Assembly: GCA_023459215.1 (NCBI GenBank)
Contig: JAEWVF010000019.1
Location: forward strand, 1-64,000
Reading direction: 5' to 3'
Source: Chloroflexota bacterium
Lineage (GTDB): Bacteria > Chloroflexota > Anaerolineae > Anaerolineales > Villigracilaceae
DNA length: 64,000 bases
Shown here: piece after piece, positions 6,614 through 14,240 of the stretch
How positions within the stretch are numbered: the stretch's first letter is position 1
Layout: the number at the start of each line of letters is the position of its first letter
Program-made: the position numbers and the translations under genes
Notes under the pieces: model-generated
What the model was told of the DNA's origin: nothing
The model's input: the letters and a program-made list of their open reading frames with translations, nothing else
Databases searched by the model: none

Positions 6614-7513
6614 CTAATCGACCCAGGTGCGCCGGCCGAGGGCGGAACTGATCAACTCGACCGACAGGTGGGCAGTCTGGTTGCCGGTATCCAGGATCGG
6701 GTTGCTCTCGACCATGTCCAGGCCGAGCAGTTTGCCGGTTTCGTAGGCCAGTTCGCAGGCCAGGTGTGCTTCTCGGTAGGTCAAACCGCCCGTAACCGGC
6801 GTGCCAACTCCCGGGGCGTGGCGCGGTTCGAGCGAGTCCATGTCAAAAGACAGGTAAATCCCATCCACATCCTGCGAGATTTGGGCAATCGCTTTGCTGA
6901 GCGCGTTGAACATGCCGATCCGGTCAATTTGTTCCATGCCCATCACCAGCACCCCGGCCTTGCGCAGCAGCGGTTTTTCGCCCGCATCCAGATCGCGCGC
7001 GCCGATGATGGCTACCCGGCGCGGATCAACCACCGGGATCGACTCATCCCATAGCTGCACCAGGCGGCGGTCACCGTAGCCGCACAGGGCAGCCAGCGGC
7101 ATGCCGTGGATGTTGCCGGAGGGGGTCGTTTCGTGGGTGTTGAAATCGGCGTGGGCATCGACCCACAGTACGCCGATTTTGCGCTGGCGGGCCGCCCCGC
7201 GGATCGAGCCGAGGGCGATGCTGTGGTCGCCGCCCAGCACGACCGGGAAATGCCCGGCCTGGATGGAGGTCGCCACCGCCCCCGATGTGCGCCGCGCCAT
7301 CGGGACGATGCAATCGATGTAACGCAGGTTGGGTTCGTTGACGTTGCAGGTTTCGGCAATCGGCACTTCGACATTGCCTTTGTCATGCACTTCGTGGCCG
7401 AGTTTTTCCAGTTCCTGCTGCAAATGGGCATAACGGATGGCGCTGGGGCCCATATCCACGCCGCGCCGGCCTGCGCCCAGGTCAATCGGGACACCGATAA
7501 TATCAATTTTCAT
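6614..7513 (-). CDS. rocF: Arginase
   Basis: A 299-residue ureohydrolase that converts L-arginine to ornithine and urea with a binuclear manganese centre. The three metal motifs are present: GGDHS (about residue 95), DAHADFNTHETTPSGNIHGMP (about 119-139) and SFDMDSLEP (about 223-231). The NIHGMPLA stretch after DAHAD favours arginase over agmatinase. Length is typical. The ATG follows an AAGGAG site, and a TATAAT box lies 30-35 bases upstream (7543-7548). It is divergent from purB and is the only arginine-degradation gene seen here. Confidence 0.88.
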   Translation of the reverse strand: MKIDIIGVPIDLGAGRRGVDMGPSAIRYAHLQQELEKLGHEVHDKGNVEVPIAETCNVNEPNLRYIDCIVPMARRTSGAVATSIQAGHFPVVLGGDHSIALGSIRGAARQRKIGVLWVDAHADFNTHETTPSGNIHGMPLAALCGYGDRRLVQLWDESIPVVDPRRVAIIGARDLDAGEKPLLRKAGVLVMGMEQIDRIGMFNALSKAIAQISQDVDGIYLSFDMDSLEPRHAPGVGTPVTGGLTYREAHLACELAYETGKLLGLDMVESNPILDTGNQTAHLSVELISSALGRRTWVD

Positions 7514-7542
7514 TTTTTCTCCTTTTCCATTGGCAAGCGCAA

Positions 7543-7548
7543 ATTATA
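7543..7548 (-). promoter_or_regulatory. -10 box of the arginase gene
   Basis: TATAAT on the minus strand, in the divergent gap between arginase and purB. No good -35 is seen. Confidence 0.55.
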
Positions 7549-7572
7549 CCTACCCGTCCCCGTTTTCTGCGG

Positions 7573-7578
7573 TATGAT
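7573..7578 (+). promoter_or_regulatory. -10 box abutting the purB start (leaderless?)
   Basis: TATGAT ends six bases before the purB ATG at 7585. Transcription would therefore begin at or next to the start codon. No Shine-Dalgarno sequence is present. Confidence 0.5.
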
Positions 7579-7584
7579 TCGGGT

Positions 7585-8970
7585 ATGAATCATTCTTCCT
7601 ACCAATCCCCCTTTTCTTTTCGTTACGCCTCGCCCGAAATGCGCCAGCTTTGGAGCGAGGAACAAAAACGCTACCTGTGGCGGCGCATCTGGGTGGCGCT
7701 GGCCGAAGTCCAACAAGGCTACGGCCTGGTGACGGCTGAACAGGCCGCCGATTTGCGCGAGCATGTGGATGAGATTAACATCCCGCGCGCGCTCGAAATC
7801 GAGGCCGAGATTCACCATGACCTGATGGCGGAAGTCCGTACCTATGCCGAGCAGTGCTCCCTGGGCGGCGGGATCATCCACCTGGGCGCGACCTCGATGG
7901 ATGTGGAGGACAACGCCGACGCCCTGCGCCTGCGCACTGCCCTCGACCTGACCCTTGAAAAGCTGTCCGTTTTGCTGGGTTTATTTGCCGAGCAGATTGA
8001 ACGCTATGCCGATACCCCGCTGATTGCTTTCACCCACCTGCAACCGGCGGAACCGTCCACGCTCGGCTACCGGCTGGCGATGTATGCCCAGGATTTGCTT
8101 GAAGATTATCAGGCTCTTGAGCAGCAGCATGCCCAGGTGCGCGGCAAGGGCTTCAAGGGCGCGGTTGGCACTGGGGCCAGCTATGGCGAATTGTTTGGAC
8201 TGGAAAATGTGGCTGCCTTCGAGCAGGCCATGTCTGAAAAGCTGGATTTGCCCTTCTACCCGATTGCCACCCAGACCTACCCACGCAAACAGGATTACAA
8301 CATCGTCTCCGCCCTGGCCGGTCTGGCCGCCAGCTTGTATAAATTCGCCTTTGACCTGCGCGTGCTGCAATCGCCGCCCATCGGTGAACTGGCTGAACCG
8401 TTCGGCGCGAAGCAGGTCGGCTCTTCGGCTATGCCGTTCAAGCGTAACCCGATCCGGGCCGAGAAAATCGATTCGCTGGCCCGCGCCGTAGCGGGATATC
8501 CGCGCCTGGCTTGGGACAACGCCGCTCATTCGCTGCTGGAGCGGACTTTGGACGACTCCGCCAACCGACGGACGATGCTCCCCGAGGCCTTCCTGGCCGT
8601 TGATGAGATTTTATTGACCGCGAAGGGTATTCTCAAAAACCTGCGCGTGGATGAAGCCGCCATGGCCCGCAACCTGTCGATCTACGGGCCGTTTGCGGCC
8701 ACCGAACGGGTGCTGATGGCCGCTGCCAAAGCCGGGGCCAGCCGCCAGGATATGCACGAGATCCTGCGCGAACAGGCCATGACCGCCTGGGCGGCTGTCC
8801 GCGCCGGAGAGCCGAATCCGCTGGTGGAAAATTTATCCGCTGACGCGCGCCTGTTGGCCTTCCTGACCCCTGACCAAATCCGCGAACTGATGGAGTACAG
8901 CCACCACGTCGGCGATGCCCCGCAAAGGGCGCGGGCGCTGGCGGGACACATCTGTTCAGACGTCGGTTAG
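7585..8970 (+). CDS. purB: Adenylosuccinate lyase
   Basis: A 461-residue lyase of the fumarase/aspartase superfamily. It acts twice in purine synthesis: SAICAR to AICAR plus fumarate, and adenylosuccinate to AMP plus fumarate. The superfamily signature is SSAMPFKRNPIRAEKI (about residues 280-295). The catalytic His regions are GGGIIHLGATSMDVEDN (about 95-111) and THLQPAEPSTLGYRL (about 151-165). Length is normal. No other pur genes are nearby. The ATG at 7585 has no ribosome site but a -10 box six bases away, so the mRNA may be leaderless. Its 3' end overlaps the convergent gene at 8956 by 15 bases. Confidence 0.95.
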   Translation: MNHSSYQSPFSFRYASPEMRQLWSEEQKRYLWRRIWVALAEVQQGYGLVTAEQAADLREHVDEINIPRALEIEAEIHHDLMAEVRTYAEQCSLGGGIIHLGATSMDVEDNADALRLRTALDLTLEKLSVLLGLFAEQIERYADTPLIAFTHLQPAEPSTLGYRLAMYAQDLLEDYQALEQQHAQVRGKGFKGAVGTGASYGELFGLENVAAFEQAMSEKLDLPFYPIATQTYPRKQDYNIVSALAGLAASLYKFAFDLRVLQSPPIGELAEPFGAKQVGSSAMPFKRNPIRAEKIDSLARAVAGYPRLAWDNAAHSLLERTLDDSANRRTMLPEAFLAVDEILLTAKGILKNLRVDEAAMARNLSIYGPFAATERVLMAAAKAGASRQDMHEILREQAMTAWAAVRAGEPNPLVENLSADARLLAFLTPDQIRELMEYSHHVGDAPQRARALAGHICSDVG

Positions 8971-9411
8971 GTCTATTTCTTCCGGATTCAAATTGAGCGT
9001 GAGTTCATCCCCATACGCCAAATCGGGGATGGGCAGGGCTATTACTTCAATCAGAGATGGATTCTGGAAGTGGCGCAATTTCGTTTCCGGATGCGGGTAA
9101 TAGACCCAGCCAGCGTATACCTGTCCCTGAAAGATAACCTGGCAGCGCGAAAAGGAAAAGGTTTCGGGCGGGTGCAAATCTGTCCAGGCAACATGCTCAA
9201 AGGTGTACTGCGGCCTGCTGATTTCAAACTTCAGCGGGCGGATGTCGATGTTGAGCGTGCCATTGAAATAGCTGTCCAAATCCAGGCCGAGGACCTTGAA
9301 GATGGGGCGTTGGCGTTCCAGCGAGCCATATGGATAATCCTTTGATGGGCCGGATGCCACCCGATAGCCCGCAACTACCGTCCCTGAAATAGTGATCCAA
9401 TCTGTTGTCAT
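8956..9411 (-). CDS. Conserved hypothetical protein (151 residues)
   Basis: I do not recognise this protein with confidence. It appears soluble, is rich in beta-strand residues, and has no signal peptide or membrane helix. The stretch YFNGTLNIDIRPLKFEISRP (about residues 48-67), after TISGTVVAGYRVASG, recalls the GTLN pocket of CTP-dependent (DUF120-type) riboflavin kinases. That is a weak resemblance only, and a bacterial RibF is already encoded at 15791-16711. The gene's 3' end overlaps purB. A TATACA box (9420-9425) lies 8 bases before the ATG, and a large inverted repeat lies directly behind it. Confidence 0.7.
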   Translation of the reverse strand: MTTDWITISGTVVAGYRVASGPSKDYPYGSLERQRPIFKVLGLDLDSYFNGTLNIDIRPLKFEISRPQYTFEHVAWTDLHPPETFSFSRCQVIFQGQVYAGWVYYPHPETKLRHFQNPSLIEVIALPIPDLAYGDELTLNLNPEEIDLTDV

Positions 9412-9433
9412 TTTTCAATTGTATAATGCCCGC

Positions 9434-9496
9434 GGGTGAGAATTGCGCATTTCTGCTCTGGAAAAAAGCGCAAACTTGTGCTGCGCATTCTCACCC
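9434..9496. repeat. 63-base inverted repeat upstream of the 151-residue gene
   Basis: GGGTGAGAATTGCGCA (9434-9449) pairs with TGCGCATTCTCACCC (9482-9496) with one bulged base. It sits directly behind the promoter of the minus-strand gene ending at 9411, so it could be a paired operator or an RNA hairpin read from the plus strand. Confidence 0.75.
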
Positions 9497-9531
9497 GGAA
9501 CGGGTATAGCGCTGAAGGAGCCGGGAATCAA

Positions 9532-9565
9532 ACAGGGCTGGTCATCAAGCGATGGTCAGCCCTGT
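9532..9565 (-). terminator. Hairpin after the MFS gene
   Basis: A 9-bp stem ACAGGGCTG / CAGCCCTGT lies 8 bases past the MFS stop codon. The T run is weak. Confidence 0.5.
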
Positions 9566-9572
9566 GAGTATT

Positions 9573-10823
9573 TTATCCTTCTGCCGCAGCGACTGCTGGG
9601 GCCGGTTCTTCTGCCTCGCTTGCTTTTGGCAGGCGGAACTTGAACCAGATGACTGGCAGCATCAGCATCATGGCCGTTAAGGGGATGTAGAAGGGCACTT
9701 TGGGGCCGTAGGTCTCCCAGAGTAGAACGCCGAAATAGGGTGCGGGCAGGGAGATGACACCCAGGCTGGTGGAGAAGAGGCCGAAAGCGGTGCCGCGCAC
9801 TTTTTGCGGGACAGCTTTTGAGATCAGGGAACTGTATGCAGGACCGACCAATGCCTGTCCAACGCCGAGCAAAATCCAGGCCAGGATGAACAAGCCAAAA
9901 GCCTGTACGTTGAGCATGATAAAAATTGCCGCGCCGATCAGCAGGTTGCCGGTCACGATCCCGATGCGCTCGCCGTATTTGTCGGATAATGCGCCGCCGA
10001 CCACCATGAAGGCCATCGAGGCAATGGATGAAATCGCGCCCAGGATACCCAACTCGGTCATGCTGATGCCAACGATGTTGTTCAGGTACAACGGGAACAG
10101 GTTGCCAACCATGCTGAAGGTCACATCGCCAACGCCATCTGAGATGAAAATCCAGGTCACAATGCCGCCGGCAGTTAACAGCCCAACAATCGAGGCGATG
10201 CTGGTTTTCAGGTGAGCAAAAGAGGGTTTTTCGGCGGGGGCTGTCTGGGCCAGGCGGATTTTGCGAGCCATGAAAACGCGAATCAGGGTCGCCAGTCCGT
10301 ACAGGCCGGCGGCCACGCCAAACATCAAGCGGAATCCAAAGTTATCGGCCAGGTAACCGCCCAGCGGCGCACCGATCACGCCCACAATCAGGAAAAGCCC
10401 CTGGACGATCCCGAAAACCTTGCCGCGCGATTCTTCGGGAGCTTCCTCGGCCACAAAGGCCTGGAAGCTCGGCCCGACAAAGGATGTCGCCACCGCCATG
10501 CCGACCATTGCCAGCAAAAGCCAGGGCCAGGAAGGGGCCAGCACAAACATCAGGTAGCCCGCCAGACCGGCCACGCTGCCAATCGCCATCGCCTGGACGC
10601 GCCCGATGGCATCTGAAATCCAGCCGCCCAGGATTTGGAACAGCAGCGGCGCAATCATCGCCAGGGTGAAGAAGATGCCAATCTGGTTCATGTCCGCGCC
10701 AAGTTCCTGGACATAGAGCGGCAGGAGCGGGCCGTACATTTGCCCGCCGATGTTGGCGACAATCATGCTGAAGAGCAGGATCAGTAAGGTTGTGGTCAGT
10801 AAAGGGGCTTTCTTTGCGTCCAT
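9573..10823 (-). CDS. MFS family transporter
   Basis: A 416-residue permease with about 12 transmembrane helices in two six-helix halves. The MFS loop-2/3 signature appears as GGWISDAIGRVQAM (about residues 66-79) and its second-half counterpart as GGALSDKYGERIGIVTG (about 275-291). The first half contains the motif-C-like stretch GVIGAPLGGYLAD. This looks like the drug:H+ antiporter or general solute group; the substrate cannot be told. It is transcribed alone from a near-consensus promoter (10861-10888) whose spacer contains a palindrome, so it is probably under a local repressor that is not encoded next to it. The C-terminus is Ala/Glu/Pro-rich. Confidence 0.88.
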   Translation of the reverse strand: MDAKKAPLLTTTLLILLFSMIVANIGGQMYGPLLPLYVQELGADMNQIGIFFTLAMIAPLLFQILGGWISDAIGRVQAMAIGSVAGLAGYLMFVLAPSWPWLLLAMVGMAVATSFVGPSFQAFVAEEAPEESRGKVFGIVQGLFLIVGVIGAPLGGYLADNFGFRLMFGVAAGLYGLATLIRVFMARKIRLAQTAPAEKPSFAHLKTSIASIVGLLTAGGIVTWIFISDGVGDVTFSMVGNLFPLYLNNIVGISMTELGILGAISSIASMAFMVVGGALSDKYGERIGIVTGNLLIGAAIFIMLNVQAFGLFILAWILLGVGQALVGPAYSSLISKAVPQKVRGTAFGLFSTSLGVISLPAPYFGVLLWETYGPKVPFYIPLTAMMLMLPVIWFKFRLPKASEAEEPAPAVAAAEG

Positions 10824-10841
10824 TTGTAATCCTTGAGAATA

Positions 10842-10888
10842 TTCAAATAATATTGAAGTTATTATAGCAATATTTTAATTATTGTCAA
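10842..10888 (-). promoter_or_regulatory. Strong promoter and two operator-like palindromes of the MFS gene
   Basis: On the minus strand, TTGACA (10883-10888) and TATAAT (10861-10866) are separated by 16 bases, matching the sigma-70 consensus fully. CAATA-N7-TATTG (10868-10884) covers the spacer and the -35 edge. TTCAA-N6-TTGAA (10842-10857) covers the predicted transcription start. Both are natural repressor positions. Confidence 0.75.
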
Positions 10889-10927
10889 ATATGAAATTAA
10901 AATTATCAAAACAGGTTTTGAGTTAAA

Positions 10928-10954
10928 TAAAAAGGACGGGATGCTATCCCGCCC
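10928..10954 (-). terminator. Terminator after hutU
   Basis: GGACGGGAT / ATCCCGCCC (one mismatch) with a T-rich tail on the minus strand. Confidence 0.75.
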
Positions 10955-10976
10955 TCTGTTCCACTTAACATTCAAA

Positions 10977-12629
10977 TTACTTCAGCATTGGCATCTTGAT
11001 TCCGTGCCGTTTGGCGGCTTCAACGGCAATTTCATAGCCGGCGTCGGCATGGCGGACAACGCCCATGCCGGGATCGCTGGTCAGGACGCGCTCGAGCCGT
11101 TTGGCCGCTTCAGGCGTGCCGTCGGCAACGATAACCTGACCGGCGTGCTGGGAATATCCCATCCCGACCCCGCCGCCGTGGTGGAAGGAAACCCAGGTCG
11201 CGCCGCCGACCGCGTTAATCAGCGCATTGAGAATGGCCCAGTCCGAAATCGCATCCGAGCCATCTTTCATCGCTTCGGTTTCGCGGTTGGGGCTGGCGAC
11301 CGAGCCACTGTCGAGGTGATCGCGGCCAATCACAATCGGGGCTTTGACCTTGCCGCTGGCGACCAATTCGTTGAATTTCAGTCCGGCCCGGGCGCGCTCA
11401 CCGTAGCCCAGCCAGCAGATGCGCGAAGGCAATCCCTGGAAAGGCACTTTCTCGCGGGCCATCTTCAGCCAGCGGTGCAGGTGCTCATCTTTGGGGAAGA
11501 GTTCCATGATCGCCTGGTCGGTGGTGTAAATATCTTCCGGGTCGCCAGAGAGCGCCACCCAGCGAAACGGCCCCTTGCCTTCGCAAAACAGCGGGCGGAT
11601 GTAGGCCGGCACAAAGCCGGGAAACTCAAAAGCATCCGTCACGCCGTAGTTGTAAGCCTGTTGGCGCAGGTTGTTGCCGTAATCAAACACTTCCGCGCCG
11701 GCCCGCTGGAAAGCGAGCATGGCCTGGACGTGCCTGGCCATCGAGGCCATTGCCATTTTCTTGTACTGCTCGGGGTCGGAAACGCGCATTTGGTCGGCGG
11801 CGGCAACGGTGAGTCCGCTGGGGACATAGTAAAGCGCCTCGTGAGCCGAGGTCTGGTCGGTGACTACATCCGGGATGACGCCCCGCGCCACCAGTTCCGG
11901 GTAAATATCCGCCGCATTGCCGACCAACCCGACTGAGAGCGGTTTCTGCTCGCGGACAGCCTCCTCGACTAATGTCATCGCTTCTTCGAGCGTATCCACC
12001 ACGGTATCGACATAGCCGATGGCGCGGCGGCGCTCGGCGCGGTCTTTATCCACCTCGACGACCAGGCCAACGCCCTCGTTCATGGTGATGGAGAGCGGCT
12101 GCGCGCCGCCCATACCGCCCAGCCCGGCGGTCAGCACAAACTTGCCTTTGAGCGACCCCCAGCCTTTGAGTTTGGCCAGCGCGCCAAAGGTTTCATACGT
12201 CCCTTGCAGGATGCCCTGTGTGCCGATGTAAATCCACGAACCGGCGGTCATCTGGCCGTACATGATCAGGCCCTTTTTGGCCAGTTCGTCAAAATATTCC
12301 CAGGTAGCCCAGTGCGGGACGATGTTCGAATTGGCAATCAGCACTTTGGGTGCGTCTTTGTGGCTTTTGAAGACGACCACCGGTTTGCCCGATTGGACGA
12401 GCAAGGTTTCATCTTCTTCCAGGTTTTTCAGGCTGTCGAGAATCGCGTCGAAGGCTTCCCAACTGCGGGCGGCTTTGCCCCGTCCGCCGTAGACGACCAG
12501 GTCTTCAGGCTTTTCGGCCACTTCAGGGTCGAGATTGTTCTGAATCATGCGGTATGCGGCTTCGCTGAGCCAGTTCTTGCAGGTAAGCTGTGTGCCACGC
12601 GGGGCGCGAACAACACGGGATCCGGACAT
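10977..12629 (-). CDS. hutU: Urocanate hydratase
   Basis: A 550-residue NAD+-dependent urocanase (imidazolonepropionate synthase step of histidine breakdown). Family stretches include LVVYGGRGKAARSWEAFD, GQMTAGSWIYIGTQGI, KFVLTAGLGGMGGAQPLS (NAD-binding Gly-rich loop, about residue 172), PDVVTDQTSAHEAL, GPFRWVALSGDPEDIYTTD and VSFHHGGGVGMGYSQHAG. Length matches the family (about 550). The start at 12629 is chosen because AAGGAG lies 7 bases before it; an upstream in-frame ATG at 12716 would lie ahead of the promoter and hairpin. hutH, hutI and hutG are not in the window, so this gene is orphaned from the pathway. Confidence 0.95.
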   Translation of the reverse strand: MSGSRVVRAPRGTQLTCKNWLSEAAYRMIQNNLDPEVAEKPEDLVVYGGRGKAARSWEAFDAILDSLKNLEEDETLLVQSGKPVVVFKSHKDAPKVLIANSNIVPHWATWEYFDELAKKGLIMYGQMTAGSWIYIGTQGILQGTYETFGALAKLKGWGSLKGKFVLTAGLGGMGGAQPLSITMNEGVGLVVEVDKDRAERRRAIGYVDTVVDTLEEAMTLVEEAVREQKPLSVGLVGNAADIYPELVARGVIPDVVTDQTSAHEALYYVPSGLTVAAADQMRVSDPEQYKKMAMASMARHVQAMLAFQRAGAEVFDYGNNLRQQAYNYGVTDAFEFPGFVPAYIRPLFCEGKGPFRWVALSGDPEDIYTTDQAIMELFPKDEHLHRWLKMAREKVPFQGLPSRICWLGYGERARAGLKFNELVASGKVKAPIVIGRDHLDSGSVASPNRETEAMKDGSDAISDWAILNALINAVGGATWVSFHHGGGVGMGYSQHAGQVIVADGTPEAAKRLERVLTSDPGMGVVRHADAGYEIAVEAAKRHGIKMPMLK

Positions 12630-12656
12630 GAAACTCTCCTTGGGGTGAAGTGTATT

Positions 12657-12686
12657 GAGCGAAATATCGCTCCTAAAATTATTATA
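12657..12686 (-). promoter_or_regulatory. hutU promoter with operator-like palindrome
   Basis: On the minus strand a TATAAT box (12681-12686) is followed by the perfect palindrome GAGCGA-AATA-TCGCTC (12657-12672), covering about +2 to +17. It could be an operator or a short 5' hairpin. Confidence 0.55.
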
Positions 12687-12707
12687 CGCCTGAGCCAAAA
12701 AATGAAA

Positions 12708-12749
12708 AACCGCCACATCTCCAATTTGGAAAAGCCGGATATGGCGGTT
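12708..12749 (-). terminator. Terminator after the 275-residue membrane-anchored protein
   Basis: AACCGCCA-CATC pairs with GATA-TGGCGGTT, with a T-rich tail on the minus strand. Confidence 0.8.
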
Positions 12750-12767
12750 CAGCAGGCTGATAAAACG

Positions 12768-13595
12768 TTAAGGTGTAAAAATAGTAATCGACTCGATCAG
12801 CGCATCGATGTCAGCCGAGATTGTATCTTCGAAATCCTGCAAAAAAGAGAAAGTTATCCGCGCCACAGAAGTGGGCGTTGGTTTGAAGACAATTAATGTT
12901 GTCGAGAATGGCACAGAGCCTCCCTGGCCATCGTCCATGGCAAACCTGCCCTTGATCACAATGATGGGGATTCCGCGCCCGTTCTCAATGATGCTTGAAA
13001 AATTGGCCCGGAAGCCCGGGATGGCCCCGGACGATTCCAGACCGCGCAGCAACTCGCCGAGGGTTTTATTATCCAGTTGGGTGCTATCATCTACATCCCA
13101 GGCCAGTTTTGACATCCCGAACATGACCCCTTCCTGGATTTCGGGGTGCAGAATATAAGCATAAAGCCGGTCAAAATTTGGATCGTAATTGGCCTGGTCC
13201 GCTGCCATCTGGTCTTTCAGCATCTGGTTCGTTGATTCGGCCTCAGCAAACGCGGCGTTGAATTCATCCGAGTTGGGGCGCACGGCCAGCCACCCGGTGG
13301 GGACGATTAGTTCGAAACCAGCGCTCTGGTCTAGATACCGGGTCGCGCCCTCGGGCAATTTCTCTATCGTAGTATTATCCAGCCGCGGGGTAGGCTCGGG
13401 GATCGCAGTTTCGGTAGCGGATTCTGCCGGGTTTTCCGGGAGCACTGCCCCCTCCGGCTGGACGGCTGGCGCGCTGTTGTTGCCTGCCAAACCTCCGTTG
13501 TATAGGAACAGCCCGCCCAGGCCGATGCAGACGCAGGCAATCAGCGCGGCTTCAACCGCCATGATGATGATTAAGGTTTTCTTGTTCATTTTCAT
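12768..13595 (-). CDS. Membrane-anchored extracytoplasmic protein, unknown
   Basis: A 275-residue protein with one N-terminal transmembrane helix (about residues 6-30), then a Pro/Glu/Ala/Thr-rich linker to about residue 75, then a globular domain of about 200 residues outside the membrane. The domain starts GATRYLDQSAGFELIVPTGW, a pattern seen in PsbP-like or 'photosystem-II-like' secreted folds with FELxxPxGW; I offer this only as a resemblance. The start at 13595 is chosen because GGAGAGG lies 11 bases upstream; the earlier in-frame ATG contains that ribosome site. It is monocistronic, with terminators on both sides. Function unknown. Confidence 0.75.
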   Translation of the reverse strand: MKMNKKTLIIIMAVEAALIACVCIGLGGLFLYNGGLAGNNSAPAVQPEGAVLPENPAESATETAIPEPTPRLDNTTIEKLPEGATRYLDQSAGFELIVPTGWLAVRPNSDEFNAAFAEAESTNQMLKDQMAADQANYDPNFDRLYAYILHPEIQEGVMFGMSKLAWDVDDSTQLDNKTLGELLRGLESSGAIPGFRANFSSIIENGRGIPIIVIKGRFAMDDGQGGSVPFSTTLIVFKPTPTSVARITFSFLQDFEDTISADIDALIESITIFTP

Positions 13596-13680
13596 GATGT
13601 TAACCCTCTCCAAACAATAAGACTTCCTGCCTGTTTAGATGGGCAGAAAGTCTTTGAACTGTGGTGTCTCTCCCAAGACA

Positions 13681-13717
13681 AAAAAAGGAACATGGCCAAA
13701 AAGCCATGCTCCTTTTT
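13681..13717. terminator. Bidirectional-looking terminator after the Rrf2 gene
   Basis: AAAAAGGAACATGGC pairs with GCCATGCTCCTTTTT around CAAAAA, with T runs on both sides. Confidence 0.85.
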
Positions 13718-13720
13718 GAT

Positions 13721-14119
13721 TTATACCGAAAACTGGGCAAAATTGGTGCTTTTCAGGCGCTTGACCAGGTCTTCCTGGGCATCACACCAGATTGGCCGCA
13801 ACGGACAATCGTCGCCGAAATTGCAGGCGCCGTCATCGTGAACGCATTCGTTCAGCGCAATTGGCCCATCAATGGCTTCAACCACATCCAACAGGGTGAT
13901 CTCTTGCGGAGATTTGGCCAGCGTTACCCCGCCGCGTGCTCCGCGCGAAGTTTGCAGCAACCCGGCAATCGAAAGCTGGGAAATGATTTTGGCCAGAAAC
14001 GAGGGCGGAATGTGCTGCTCTTTGGCAATCTGGCTGGTTGCGGCGCGCTGGCTATCACCGAGTTTTGAAATATACAGTACGGCGCGGATGGCATAATCGG
14101 CTTGACGGGTAATCTGCAT
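13721..14119 (-). CDS. Rrf2 family transcriptional regulator (Fe-S type)
   Basis: A 132-residue winged-helix repressor of the Rrf2/IscR family. The N-terminus MQITRQADYAIRAVLYIS and the recognition segment IPPSFLAKIISQLSIAGLLQTSRGARGGVTLAKSP (about residues 38-72) are typical. Three cysteines lie at about residues 93, 100 and 106 (C-x6-C-x5-C), followed by a fourth in RPIWC. They match the cluster-binding region of IscR/NsrR-type members, so it probably senses Fe-S status, NO or redox. Its targets are not fixed. A Crp/Fnr-like GTGA-N6-TCAC site lies about 75 bases upstream. No suf or isc genes are in the window. Confidence 0.9.
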   Translation of the reverse strand: MQITRQADYAIRAVLYISKLGDSQRAATSQIAKEQHIPPSFLAKIISQLSIAGLLQTSRGARGGVTLAKSPQEITLLDVVEAIDGPIALNECVHDDGACNFGDDCPLRPIWCDAQEDLVKRLKSTNFAQFSV

Positions 14120-14190
14120 AGGAACCTCCCCAATAAGGGTATTTTTACCAAGATATATCCAATTCTATAGGGCAAACACCCGTCACGCAA

Positions 14191-14204
14191 GTGATGTAGG
14201 TCAC
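14191..14204. promoter_or_regulatory. Crp/Fnr-type operator candidate
   Basis: GTGATGTAGGTCAC is a perfect GTGA-N6-TCAC palindrome (TCAC followed by A), upstream of the Rrf2 gene. No Crp/Fnr regulator is encoded in the window. Confidence 0.45.
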
Positions 14205-14240
14205 AGATAAAATATGACCTTTTACTCCGATATGACCAAA

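Noticed and set aside
9434..9496. Possible SRP RNA or 6S RNA
   Set aside because: The hairpin lacks the GGAAG-type SRP apical loop and the central bubble of 6S RNA.
10941..11936. Open frame opposite hutU (331 codons)
   Set aside because: It is an antisense shadow; hutU on the other strand has full family motifs.
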